DNA of 64,000 nucleotides from Flaccisagitta enflata (Eukaryota; Chaetognatha; Sagittoidea; Aphragmophora): NCBI GenBank assembly GCA_965153355.1, contig OZ231127.1, positions 7,936,001 to 8,000,000 of the forward strand, read 5' to 3'. Shown piece by piece: positions 32,903 to 43,293 of this stretch (position 1 is its first letter; each line of letters starts with the position of its first letter). The notes under the pieces were generated by a model. It saw only the letters and a program-made list of their open reading frames with translations, ran no database searches and was not told where the DNA came from. The position numbers and the translations under genes were made by a program.

Positions 32903-35900
32903 CTCTCTGTCAGGTAAGAAATATAAACAAGATACTACAGTTAAACCCCGCTCTAACGGACCCGCCACCAACGGAATTCCGCCTATTACAGATGCTAATT
33001 CATAGTCCCTTCAACTGCTTTTCTTTTAATTCCTTTGTTGGCAATAACAGAATTCCAACTATAACAGACAAAAAATGTTTGTCCCTTGAAATCCGTTAGA
33101 GCGGGATTCAACTGTAGTAGGTAACTTTTTTACGAAATATAAACTTGGAAATAAGTTTGCAGGCGAGCTTTACAGTACTTAATAGGGCTGTTACACGCTC
33201 CTGGCTGAGTAACAACGGGTTATTTTTTTCTGAGGCTCAATGTTGTTATTTGAAAGACGATATGAGGCTCAAACCGTTGCTAAACTGTTGTTATTTTTTT
33301 TTTCATCAATCTTCTAATATAACGATTGATAAGGATGTCTGTACCATCATTCCTTTTGCTGCTTTCTCTGGAATGACAGGGATCTAGGGTAGGAATGAAA
33401 TAATGGCGAACAACCATTCAAAATCAGGAACAAAAAATTGTTATAACTAAAATACAGTAGAACAAGGCCGGATACACGACCATCAGTTGCGGACGGGTGG
33501 GCAGGGGCATCCAACCTCAATCCACACCACAAGTCCCCCACTCACATGCACAAAAAGCATCTAAAACGCTCATTTCCTCACTTTTCGACTCATGTCCACA
33601 GACCGACCGACGGACCGACGACGGACTGACCGACGGACCAATGGACGGACAAAGCCTCTTATAGAGTTGCATGTCCGCAACTTAAAAGCCACCTCTTCTA
33701 TGAAACCGCCGCATGTTACAATTGAATGCAACGGAAATTATAGCAAATCTAAGAGAAAAGCTGTCATTGGTAGGACTTGAGGCTGAAATGATATTTCTCT
33801 AATTTTCTGAGGCTGACGATGTTGCTAGAAATGTTCTTATTTCTTAAACATTTTGAGCCTCAACGTTGTTATAAAGAATGTTGTTACTCAGCCAAGTGCG
33901 TGTACTTACGGGGCTTGGATTTTTTAAAGAGATTGAAAACCAGGTAACCACATACATGTTCAATTCAATATTCATGAATGACATGGGACAAGCAGGAGCT
34001 GATTTGCGATCTTGAAACCCGCGTGGCAACACTTATGAGTTTCAATGGACAAAAAAATAACTTTCATATACATCACCATTGTGTTGCTGTGCGAGTTTCT
34101 TGATCAGATACCGACCTCTGCTTGCCTGATTTACTGCCTGAATGCTATTTACCCTGCCATCAATAGCAACTGTTACAAAAGAAACTTTTATTGTACCTTA
34201 AGTATTTGTTTTGAGATATTCTGATTAAAACTGTCTGAAGAAGTATGATCTACGGTTTTTCCATGCAAAATTTCATAGCACTGACTTAAATTGTTTGGCC
34301 ACCACACCTTTTTGAGTGAAAACAGTCCAAGGCAAGCTTGAGCAAATTTTGAATTAGAAAATATTTTATTTACAGCTAGAAATTTTTCAAAAAAAAAAAA
34401 ATTTGAAATTGTAAAAAATTGATGAAATACTAAATGTTCTTGGCCAATATGGTCTGCTATGCTCTATTTTCAAGAAATTAGTATAGTTTCTACATGACAA
34501 AACGCTGAAAAATGCTGTTTTTAGTGGCAATCTTATCAAATTTCAATACCATGTGGAAACCAAACCGCTTGAGCCAGTGCTCTGAAATTTTGCATGAATA
34601 AACCGTAGATCATGTTCTTTCAGACAGCTTAAATCAGAATATCTCAAATTAAATATTTCAGATACAGTAAAGGTTTCTTTCGTAACAGTCGCTATTGATG
34701 ACAGGGTAGGGTGTATGGTTTAATGGCGGAGGAACTATAAAATTTACCCTTCAGGTAACCAGCTAAGTACTTAACGATCTACTTCTTCTTGTCAAAAGCA
34801 TGCATATAAAGGTGACGAATGATGCCAAGGGAGATGACTAAAAAAGTTGGGTTTGTTTTTTGCTATTACAATATCATTTTTGAGCAGCGGCCCCAAGGGA
34901 ACAAAGTCCTGTAGAACACAGGGGAACTTTTGTTTGTCCGTCCGTCCATTTTTCCGTCCGTCCATTTGTCCGTCCGTCCATTTGTCCGTCCGTCCATTTG
35001 TCTGTCCGTCCATTTGTCTGTCCGTCTGTCTGTCCGTTTGTTCCCCCAGGCCCTCTCAGGCCTGAAATCTGCCCTATGAGGCCTGAAATCTGCCCTATCA
35101 GGCCCGAAATCTACCCTCTCAGGCTTGAAATCTGCCCTCTGTCCTCTCAGGCAGATTCAAGGCTTGAGAGGGCAGATTTCAGGCCTGAGAGGGCAGATTT
35201 CAGGCCTGATATGGCAGATTTCAGGCCTGATATGGCAGATTTCAGGCCTGATATGGCAGATTTCAGGCCTGATAGGGAAGATTTCAGGCCTGAGAGGGCC
35301 TGGGGGTGACGGACGGACAGATGGACGCATGGACGGATGGACAAACGAAAGTCTCCCTGTATTCTACAGGACTTTGTCCCCTTTGACGCTGCTGCCCTGC
35401 TTCCTTTCACTCCAATTCACAATCATGCAAAGCAGGGCAACGGATATCGCTGACCTGTTTCATTAATTAGTTAATCATATGCTCACCCGCCAACAGACTT
35501 TTTTCCAAGATAGTATCATTCTCTTTAGGTGCGTGCTACGCGACTCTACACCTCGCTTTGTCGGTTCATCCGTCCGTCTGGGGTTTTTGGTCTCTGGCCT
35601 CAATGCCTCTGCCCAAATGATCAGTTGACCTCAAATACGACCATTGCCCACCTTCACGCGACTGGGGTAGCCATGTACCTGGCCTTGTTATTTCCAAAAG
35701 GGCTGAGAGTCAATTGATTTTGAGTTTCATGTGGCTGAGCTCAAATAGGGATGGACTAGACAGACAAACAGATGTTTTGACGAATGATCAGATTGACACG
35801 CTTCTGAAAATTTTCCTTTTTAATGATGAAGAAATGTGCTTTATACATTTTTGAATCTTACCCTCTTTGCTATGTTCTCCTCTGCGTCTTCCACGATGCT

Positions 35901-37503
35901 TTCGCCTGCATTGAGCCGTTTTGATTCTGTTATTGACAATTTTTAGTGGAAGAAAAACAACAAAAAATATTCATCTCTCCCAAATGAAAGTTTTGCTTAG
36001 GAAGACATTTTCTGCACCGACAGCAAGTCTTATGTTACCAATATATTGCGATTGTTCAATCGTTTTTTATTCGCGAACACGCAACTCTATAAGCCACTTT
36101 TCGGTCCGTCGGTCCATCCCTCCGTCGGTCGGTCACAAAGTTGTTTTTCAAGGTTCTCCGCTCCTGCCCACCCTTCCGCGAATAATGCTGCTGTGTATGC
36201 GGCCTTGTGTTTACTTCTTGCACGCGACTCTATAACTCGCTACGCCAACCAGTCAGCTGGTTGGTCGGTCTTTCCATCTGTCGGTCACACTTTGCTTTTT
36301 CGGCATTACCGCTCCTGCCCATATGGTTAGCCTTTTTTGTCACTGCCTCTGCCCACCCTGACGCGACTTCGGCACCATCCGTTCAAATTACCGCTAGGTG
36401 GTTTTGAGGAGTACGCTGGATTTTCTGCTTGTTTACACTCAGGATGGACTTCCTGAACTAGGATCCAGCTTCAAGAAATCTTTCTTGTGGCGCTTTATGA
36501 GAAAAATCCAAAATTGATAATTTTTCATCATACTCTGCACATAGAATTTATTGAGTTATTAGAAAGTCTTTTTAGATAGCATATTTGAATTCCTAATAAA
36601 ATTTCCTTTCATTTGATAGGTCACACAGTATATTTTCATAAAAAAATGAAATTTTCATTTTCTAAGCCACCGTTACATTTTGCAAAGGTAGCTAAAGAAA
36701 TGAAAATTGTATTCTATTTAAAAAACATATAGTGCGACCTATCAAATGAAAGGAAATTTCATCAGGAATTCTAATCTGTTATCTAAAAATATTTTCTATT
36801 AGACCTGTAAATTCTGAATGCAGAATTGGACTTTTTTCAAAAGGCGCCTCAAGAAAAATTTCTATGAAGCTGGAACTTAGTTCAGGAAGTCCATCTAAAG
36901 TGAAAACAAGCAAAAAATCCAGAGTAATACTCAGGACCACCTGACGGTAGTTTGAATGGATGGTGTCGGTAGATGTGTATCCGGCCTTGTTGGTAATTGA
37001 CCCATTCTTGGTAAAAGAAAACAAGGCCAAATAGGCCAATAAGGTGGGTCGTGTGTATCATCAAACAAATGCGTTACCCGACCGACCGACCGACCAACCG
37101 ACCGACCGACCAACCAACGGACACAGCCTCTTATGCTTTGTCGCACCTAGAAATAACTGGTCAATAAGCCTTTTACCGTGTTATGGGATTCAGAGGCACG
37201 CTTAAGGGTCCGACTCTCTGTCAATCTACTTTAGCTTAGCCCATGCCTCAGTAACGTTATCACTCACTGCGGATCATACAAATAGATGATACACATAAAA
37301 AAGATTTCTCATCAATCTTTTTTTTTTGTTTTTGTGGGAAATGGCACAAATCCCACGAATTTCTATCAAAGCATGATGAAAAAAAAATGATTTCATCCAT
37401 ACCATCACTGAAAAAAAAACCTACTTGCGATACTTGCAGCTGAGCAAGGGTGCATCGCTAGTCCCACCACGATCACCACCAGGAAAACCACAAATATTTT
37501 CAT
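32523..37503 (-). CDS. Secreted multi-copy amidated peptide precursor, four-exon model
   Basis: Model: exons 37503-37425, 35926-35862, 34137-34077 and 32902-32523. Exon 1 ends in phase 1; exon 2 (65 nt) starts in phase 1 and ends in phase 0; exon 3 (61 nt) starts in phase 0 and ends in phase 1; exon 4 starts in phase 1. Order of parts: hydrophobic signal peptide, acidic propiece ending AKR, basic segment, then repeated peptides each closed by GKKR (amide donor plus dibasic site) and separated by a spacer rich in Glu (SEGEET...EVER). This layout is known for antimicrobial, venom and neuropeptide precursors that mature in the secretory pathway. I do not recognise a named family. The exon joins are inferred; the signal exon and the repeat exon are the best supported parts. 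Introns of 1.2-1.7 kb are nearly all transposon DNA. Confidence 0.6.
32938..33114. mobile_element. Tigger-like MITE, 177 bp, in last intron of the peptide gene
   Basis: CAGTTAAACCCCGCTCTAAC and complementary end, TA at 32936-32937 and 33115-33116. Internal CGGAATTCCGCCTAT/ATAACAGA inversions. It lies about 30 bp upstream of the exon 4 acceptor. Confidence 0.8.
33194..33902. mobile_element. MITE Q2, split by A11
   Basis: CACGCTCCTGGCTGAGTAAC / complementary end CACGCACTTGGCTGAGTAAC, TA at 33192-33193 and 33903-33904; inner TGAGGCT and GTTGTTATT motifs as in Q1. About 488 bp once A11 is removed. Confidence 0.7.
33462..33682 (+). mobile_element. A-type element A11 inside Q2
   Basis: ACAAGGCCGGATACACGACC ... 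GACCGACGGACCGACG ... palindrome AGTTGCATGTCCGCAACT (33665-33682). Confidence 0.7.
34077..34137 (-). CDS. Exon 3: basic segment of the peptide precursor
   Basis: An open frame begins after a CATTCAG acceptor (34140-34138) and encodes a segment with ASR|GRYLIKKLAQQHN, basic and amphipathic. Two donors are possible: ATG|GTGATG (exon end 34077, phase 1) or GAT|GTATAT (exon end 34072, phase 0). The first joins exon 4 at 32902, the second at 32906. With the first choice the segment between the SR cleavage point and the next GKKR has 26 residues, the same as each repeat peptide in exon 4. The acceptor has no long pyrimidine tract, so this exon is less certain. Foldback J begins 15 bp upstream. Confidence 0.4.
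34152..34706. mobile_element. Foldback J, next to exon 3
   Basis: CCCTGCCATCAATAGCAACT / complement of CCCTGTCATCAATAGCGACT, TA at 34150-34151 and 34707-34708. Arms of about 170 bp. Shares TGCAAAATTTCAT-containing core with I. Confidence 0.75.
34880..35455. mobile_element. C7: foldback whose minisatellite flips orientation
   Basis: GCAGCGGCCCCAAGGGAACA ... (GTCCGTCCATTT)n, 21-bp units (AGGCCTGAAATCTGCCCT..) to about 35150, then the same 21-bp unit in reverse complement, (GGAC)n and the inverted terminal block ending at 35394. The two halves form one large imperfect palindrome. Confidence 0.75.
35527..35688 (-). mobile_element. A-type element A12
   Basis: GTGCGTGCTACGCGACTCTA, (GTCC), CCACCTTCACGCGACTGGGG, TAGCCATGTACCTGGCCTTGT. 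Confidence 0.6.
35862..35926 (-). CDS. Exon 2: acidic propiece ending in a dibasic site
   Basis: A 65-nt open segment is bounded by an AACAG acceptor (ending 35927) and an AAAGAGG|GTAAGA donor (35861-35856). In the phase set by exon 1 it encodes a hydrophilic stretch with a KR near its start and ESIVEDAEENIAKR at its end, net acidic with a terminal Lys-Arg. Acidic propieces that end in a dibasic site commonly precede cationic peptides in precursor proteins. It is the only piece in this 1.5-kb interval with both good splice signals and an open frame of the right phase. It lies in 35689-36068, a stretch free of recognisable transposons. Confidence 0.5.
36069..36208 (-). mobile_element. A-type element A13
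   Basis: TTCGCGAACACGCAACTCTA ... GTCCGTCGGTCC ... CACCCTTCCGCGAATAATGC ... GTATGCGGCCTTGT. Confidence 0.6.
36213..36990 (-). mobile_element. A-type element A14 split by foldback K
   Basis: CTTGCACGCGACTCTATAAC ... GCCCACCCTGACGCGACTTCGG, then K, then TCGGTAGATGTGTATCCGGC, CTTGT. Removing K and one TCGG restores the normal A end. Confidence 0.75.
36373..36965. mobile_element. Foldback K with 4-bp target duplication TCGG
   Basis: CACCATCCGTTCAAATTACC left and matching inverted right end (GGATGGTG), arms of about 270 bp meeting near 36670. TCGG at 36369-36372 and 36966-36969. Confidence 0.8.
37021..37149 (+). mobile_element. S-type element S3
   Basis: ACAAGGCCAAATAGGCCAAT ... GACCGACCGACCAACC ... 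CTTTGTCGCACCT; in intron 1 of the peptide gene. Confidence 0.65.
37425..37503 (-). CDS. Exon 1: signal peptide of the peptide precursor
   Basis: ATG at 37503 lies in a strong context (TTCACCATGA), with no upstream ATG seen in the presumed leader. It encodes MKIFVVFLVV..., a Lys followed by about 14 mostly Val/Ile/Phe/Leu residues, then a small-residue stretch HPCSAAS suitable for signal peptidase. After codon 26 plus one base comes a GTAGGT donor (37424-37419). Translation runs into a stop directly after the donor, so splicing is required. Length, charge and hydrophobic core fit a classical signal peptide. The assignment to the exons downstream is inferred from phase and strand. Confidence 0.6.
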
Positions 37504-37599
37504 GGTGAATGTTTTGCCGAGGTTGGCTTGATTCTCTTTGCTGATTCGTTCCTTGTATCGAGGAATTCCTCCTTTTTTTCGTTATATTGATAATTCTTA

Positions 37600-37650
37600 G
37601 TCTTTGTCAAGAGCTTACTATCTCTTCTTTGTGTCCCTTTTTAAAGCAGC
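37600..37650 (-). promoter_or_regulatory. Candidate TATA-like promoter of the peptide gene
   Basis: Reading the minus strand, GCTTTAAAAAGGG lies at about 37646-37634, some 130-140 nt before the exon 1 ATG. A start site about 30 nt further on would give a leader of about 100 nt without ATG. Motif and spacing only; no initiator was established. Confidence 0.3.
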
Positions 37651-38176
37651 CCTTCATTATAATTCAGGGCAACTTGTTGAATACCTCAAAGACGCCGTCA
37701 ACTGTTGATCGGTTATTGTAATAAGCAGCTGTTCCGCAGGTGTACTGCCGAGCAGTAGAGTAGATAAGCATATGAGCAAGTACACGTGCAAGTGAGCAGT
37801 TGATGAGTAGTCTACAGGTGCAAGTGAGCAGGTCCACCGTGGTAGTTGATCAAGCAATAATGATTTCGAGATTCTTCATTTGTTGGGTAGGTGTATGTGT
37901 AACTAAGCCCTAGACATGATCTCAGACATGATCTCAGACAGGAGAGGCGATGTGCCACCAAAAAGCCAAAATTGACATCGAGAGTTACGGCCCCAAGGAG
38001 GCCTCCGCGTATCATGTTTGCACTATAAAATGTTTCAAATACTTTTAAATCATCATTGCACGTGTTGTTGTGGTCGACCATGGGCACACAGCGGTAGGGT
38101 CATTTTTTCTGTTCTTGTCTTCACACAATTTCGACGCGGTTCGACGCAACGACCCGACAAAACCGATATCATTTTT
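37651..38176. other. Sequence upstream of the peptide gene, unassigned
   Basis: A tandem GCAAGTGAGCAG at 37785-37832, ATGATCTCAGAC twice at 37916-37939. No repeat family recognised; may contain the gene's upstream regulatory region. Confidence 0.3.
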
Positions 38177-38575
38177 ATGTGCGTCCTCGCACTTCTATAA
38201 GAGGTCATGTCCGTCGGTTGTTTGGTCGGTCGGTTGGTTGGTTGGTGGGTCGGTAACGCAAACGTTTGAAATGCGCTAAACGGCACATTCTGACGTATTT
38301 CTGCATTCCTATGAATCCTATCACCTATCATGCCTTACAGCATTCATTTTCATTCATTCATTCATTCATTCATTCATTCATTCATTCATTCATTCATTCA
38401 TTCATTCATTCATTCATTCATTCATTCATTCATTCATTCATTCATTCATTCATTCATTCATTCATTCATTCATTCATTCATTCATTCATTCATTCATTCA
38501 TTCATTCATCAAAAACGTTTATTCACAAATTCTTAATCAAGCGAGGCGCACTTATTGGCCTTCACTTAACCTTGT
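38177..38575 (-). mobile_element. S-type element S4 with (CATT)n core
   Basis: Hairpin GTGCGTCCTCGCAC at the left, (GTCGGTTG)n, a (CATT)n array 38343-38508 of about 41 units, then GAGGCGCACTTATTGGCC...CTTGTT. Confidence 0.65.
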
Positions 38576-39030
38576 TTTGGTGCTCAGAGGCATAAATTTC
38601 ATTGTGGTGGTGGGGAGCGGTGGCGACGTGGAAACACGGGCGCATTTTGCTATTGAAAATTTACTTGACTTCTAGTTTTGTGAGAGAAGAATCTACTAAA
38701 TCCTTTAGTAAAGGCGGTACTATCCCGTATCCTATATCTCAATTGAATCAGAATTGAGATTTTGACGTCAGACTCACTTTTGGGAGTACAGACTGACATG
38801 AACAAGATAGGATATGATTTTACCGTCCAATTGTTGAGCTCAAAATGAATGTATTTTACGTTCAAAATTTATCCTTTATTCACATAGCATCTGTCTGAAT
38901 ACACAACAATGACGGACCGAAAAACGAGCATACCCGCTTCTCTACGCAACCAAAAGGAAGTCGAACAAATAAACGCGGAATTAGAGTGAATGAAAGAAAC
39001 AAGACAAGAGAAAGAAAAAACCGGATGGAA
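38576..39030. other. Unassigned sequence
   Basis: GTGGTGGGGAGCGGTGGCGA patch at 38605; TATCCTATATCTCAATTGAATC / GAATTGAGAT inversion near 38735. No coding support. Confidence 0.3.
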
Positions 39031-39033
39031 AGC

Positions 39034-39037
39034 TAAG

Positions 39038-39120
<83 letters not shown>

Positions 39121-39294
39121 ATGAATGGAAGAGAGAAAGAGAGAAAGAAAGAAAGAAAGAGAAGAGAAGAGAAGAGAAGAGAAGACAAGAGAAGAGAAGA
39201 GAAGAGAAGAGAAGAGAAGAGAAGAGAAGAGAGAGAGAGAGAGAGAGAGAAACAAAGAAAGAAAGAGAAAGAGAGGACGAACCTAGGCAATAGC

Positions 39295-39360
<66 letters not shown>
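39034..39360 (+). repeat. (GAAA)n, (GAGAA)n, (GA)n compound purine tract
   Basis: GAAA units to 39120, AGAGA/AGAGAAG units 39160-39230, GA units 39297-39356. Confidence 0.95.
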
Positions 39361-39429
39361 CGCAGAAAGGTGGTAAAAAAACGAAGGAAAGAAAAAAAAA
39401 AAACACGATAAAAAGAGAAAATAAAGTCT

Positions 39430-40345
39430 AGTTTTCCCCGAATGTGTATCACACAGCCCAGTTTTCTCTATTGTGTGTCACACAACCTAATTTTTTCCAA
39501 ATGTGTGTCACACAGCCCAGTTTTCTCCATTGTGTGTCACACAACCCAGTTTTGTCCAAATGTGTATCACACAGTCCAGTTTTCCCCAAATGTGTGTCAC
39601 ACAGTCCAGTTTTCTCCAAATGTGTGTCACACAGCCTAGTTTTCTCCATTGTGCGTCATACAAACCCATTTTTCTCCGAATGTGTGTCACACTGTCCAGG
39701 TTTCTCCAAATGTGCGTCATACAGCCCAATTTTCTCCATTGTGTGTCACACCAGTTTTCTTCGAATGTGTGTCACACAGTAAAGTTTTCTCTAAATGCGT
39801 GTCACACAGTCCAGTTTTCTCCAAATGTGTGTCACACAGCCCAGTTTTCTCCATTGTGTGTCACACAACCCAGTTTTCTCCAAATGTGTTTCACACAGTC
39901 CAGTTTTCTCCAAATGTGTGTCACACAGCCCAGTTTTCTCCATTGTGTGTCACATAACCCAGTTTTCTCTGAATGTGTGTCACACAGTCCAGTTTTCTCC
40001 GAATGTGTTTCACAGTCCAGTATTCTCCAAATGTGTGTCACACAGTCCAGTTTTCTCCAAATGTGTGTCACACAGCCCAGTTTTTTCCATTATTTGTCAC
40101 ACAACCCAGTTTTCTCTGAATGCGTGTCACACGGTACAATTTTCTCTGAATGTGAGTCACGTAGCCCAGTTTTCTCCCTTGTGTGTCTCACAACCCAGTT
40201 TTTTACAAATGTGTGTCACACAGCCCAGTTTTCTCCAAATGTGTGTCACACAGCTCAGTTTTCTCCATTGTGTGTCACACAACTAAGTTTTCTTCAAATA
40301 AGTCTCACACAGCCCAGTTTTCTCTATTGTGTGTCACACAACTAT
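39430..40345 (+). repeat. 30-bp minisatellite, left part
   Basis: About 30 units of CACACAGTCCAGTTTTCTCC + AAATGTGTGT with CCATTGTGTG variants. The 296-residue frame is a repeat translation (30 bp keeps frame), not a protein I can support. Confidence 0.85.
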
Positions 40346-41087
40346 AGTTCGGCGATCTGGCTATTAGTTAACGGTTCAATTAGGTTCAATTAATTGATTA
40401 ATAATCGCGAATATAGGTTCGGTTCGGATACTGCTATAACCGACTTTTGGATGCGGTCATTATCGATTTTTTTTTAACAAACTGACATTTTTTTTGCATG
40501 ATGTAAAATTGTTGATCATCCAAGAATAGCAATTATATCTAAAGGGAAAAAAATGATGCATCTTTTTTAGTTTTTCATTTATTTTTAATTCATTTCTGCA
40601 TATACCACATGGATAAAAAAAAAAAGACGCACTTATCATTTTATTGATAAGATAGATATAAAAATCAATTTCGACTATTTAAAAAAAAAATATTTTAAAA
40701 GATTTTTAAATTTTCTTTCAATCTAGACCAGTCCCAGATCTCTATCTCAAACGGTTTAGAAGCTAGAGCCATGCAAAGAGAAGCACTAATTTGCTGAAAT
40801 GCATTTTTACATATGGATTGCGAAACTGAAATAGGCAATGTTTTCACTCAAACTAATGCCATTTCTAAACAAAAAAGAGGTAGCAATGCGAGATTGGCGC
40901 CATACAAAAGTACTTTCAAAGAGCTTTAAAATGGTCTAAGATTTTAATTAGTCTTTTTAAGATTTCTTGGCATAACTATTTATTCAAAAGTGTGTCTTTT
41001 TTTTTTAGTCGTATGGTACTCTTTTTTCATATGTTTTTTTTTTTTAAGAATAAGAAAGTGATCATCAAATATGATGGATGCAAATGT

Positions 41088-41180
<93 letters not shown>

Positions 41181-41441
41181 CAAATAGACAGACAGACCGA
41201 GACCGATAGACAGACAGACAGATACAAAGACAGATAGAAAGACAGATAGATTGATGAATAGATCGACATAGATAAAAGCTAAGTTTACAGGCGTCTTTCT
41301 GGTAAGAGGAGGAAAAGGAAGAAGAGGAGAAGGGTCAGTAGCCATAACCGATCGTAACCGCATCAATGAGTAGCAATCAATAATGCGGGTAACAGCTATT
41401 TACTAATCGACCAAAGGATAATATAGGGTACTCGCCGATCA
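40346..41441. mobile_element. 1.1-kb insertion inside the 30-bp array
   Basis: Splits the minisatellite. TTCGGCGATCTGGCTAT at the left resembles the inverted right edge ATCGGCGAGTACCCTAT; ATAACCGA and GATGCGGT motifs also recur inverted. Contains (GA)n 41091-41178. No coding frame recognised. Confidence 0.5.
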
Positions 41442-41806
41442 TTACACACAACCCAGTTTTTTTGCAAATGTATGTCACACGCCCAGTTTTCTCCAATCAC
41501 ACAGCCTTGTTTTCTCTGAATGTGTGTAACGCTTAGTTTTCTCCACTGTGTGTCACACAACCCAGTTTTCTCAGAATGTGTGTCACACAGCCAAGTTTTC
41601 TCTGAATGTGTGTCACAGCCTATTTTTCTCTAAATATGTGTCACGCAGCCCAGTTTTCTCCATTGTGTGTCACACACTCCAGTTTTCACCCTTTGTGTGT
41701 CACACAGCTAAGTTTTCTCCAAATGTGTGTCACAAAGCCCAGTTTTCTCCGAATGTGTGCCACACAGCCCAGTTTTCTCCAAATGTGTGTCACACACCCC
41801 AGTTTA
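41442..41806 (+). repeat. 30-bp minisatellite, right part
   Basis: About 12 units of the same CCAGTTTTCTCCAAATGTGTG repeat, same orientation as the left part. Confidence 0.85.
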
Positions 41807-41980
41807 TGAGCCCCGGGGTTATAAGCCCTGCAGTCATGAGCCCTGCAGTTATAAGCCCCGCAGTTATAAAGCCTGTGGTCATAAACCCCGTGGTTATACG
41901 CCCCGTGGTTGTTAGCCTCGCGGTTTCAAGCCCTGCGGTTATAAGCCTCACAGTTTTAAGCCCCGCAGTTTTGAAGACAG
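41807..41980 (+). repeat. 17-bp minisatellite GTTATAAGCCCTGCAGT
   Basis: Ten diverged units, starting exactly where the 30-bp array stops. Confidence 0.75.
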
Positions 41981-42386
41981 GCAGTTCGGCCGCCTACAGG
42001 CGGCCAATATGTATAACACAGATTTCTCTGAACATTGATATTGGATGACTCATTAGAATTATTGTATTATTATTCATGCTCAATCAAGTCATCGTGGAAC
42101 ACATTATGGAGAACGCCACTGGTTTATTTCCGTGCCTGTGTCAATTCAAATTTTTTTGAGTGTTGCCTCCAGCTTGCGCCTTACATGGTTACCACTTTAG
42201 TACCAACTTACAGACTCAGGACTATTATTTATTAATGATCTATTGCTTCACCAACCTTTTGGATGTGATCAGACCAGAAAATTTTGGTGCCTTTATGCGT
42301 CTCCAACACACGAGAGAAGTATAGTACTACGTTTTAACTCGGTCCGTAATAAATAAGCACACACAGACGGGTTTCCGAAATTAAAG
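41981..42386. other. Unassigned sequence
   Basis: GGCCGCCTACAGGCGGCC palindrome at 41988-42005; otherwise no feature. Confidence 0.3.
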
Positions 42387-42629
<243 letters not shown>

Positions 42630-42712
42630 CTGTAGCACGGGATTTTTCTTTCCCTTTGACCCTCTTTAGCCAGATAGCCATCTTTTGCGGAGAGTTGCCA
42701 CACATTCCAATA

Positions 42713-43293
42713 CCGGGTGTTCAATCTCGACTGGGAAAAGGTATTAAGCTTTTACTCTCAGATGCTTCTTTTTAGTGACTTGGAATTAATTTTTCTATAT
42801 AGTACTATGTCTGATGTTTTTTGTGTCAAAATTTCATTGGTCTGTGTCAAAATTTCATTGGTTGTCCACAACATCAATTTGAAGTAAAAGAATTATTTGT
42901 GGCCAAAGCTCAATTTATCCCTTATTCATCAAAATCATTTTTCTCATATTTTCTTTTATTTTTGATCGGTATGAGCTACAAATGTCAAAAAAGTCTTGAC
43001 ATAAAGATGCATTATAAAGTTTGTTGAAAATATCTTCAACCAAGACCAATCTAACATTTATTGCTCATTCCAATGAGAAATAAGAGCAAACCAAAGAAAA
43101 ACAACTTTGATGAAAATGCTTCTTTTACTTCAAATCGATGTTGTGGACAAAATATTTGACACACACCAATGAAATTTTGACACAAAAAACGTCAAACATA
43201 GTACCACATAAGAAAACTGATTCCAGGTCATTGAAAAAAAGCATCTGAGAGTAAAAGCTTAATACTTTTTCCCAGTCGAGATTGAACACCCGG
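42713..43293. mobile_element. Foldback L
   Basis: CCGGGTGTTCAATCTCGACT and its inverted copy, arms of about 190 bp, TA at 42711-42712 and 43294-43295. A tandem GTGTCAAAATTTCATTGGT occurs in the left arm. Confidence 0.8.

Noticed and set aside
33844-34032. Additional exon of the peptide gene ending at the CCCC|GTAAGTA donor (33904)
   Set aside because: No acceptor with compatible phase was found, and the frame crosses the right edge of Q2.
39503-40393. 296-residue Cys/His-rich repeat frame (zinc-finger look)
   Set aside because: The 30-bp repeat length keeps every frame open; units drift without codon bias and the frame breaks at the 1.1-kb insert.
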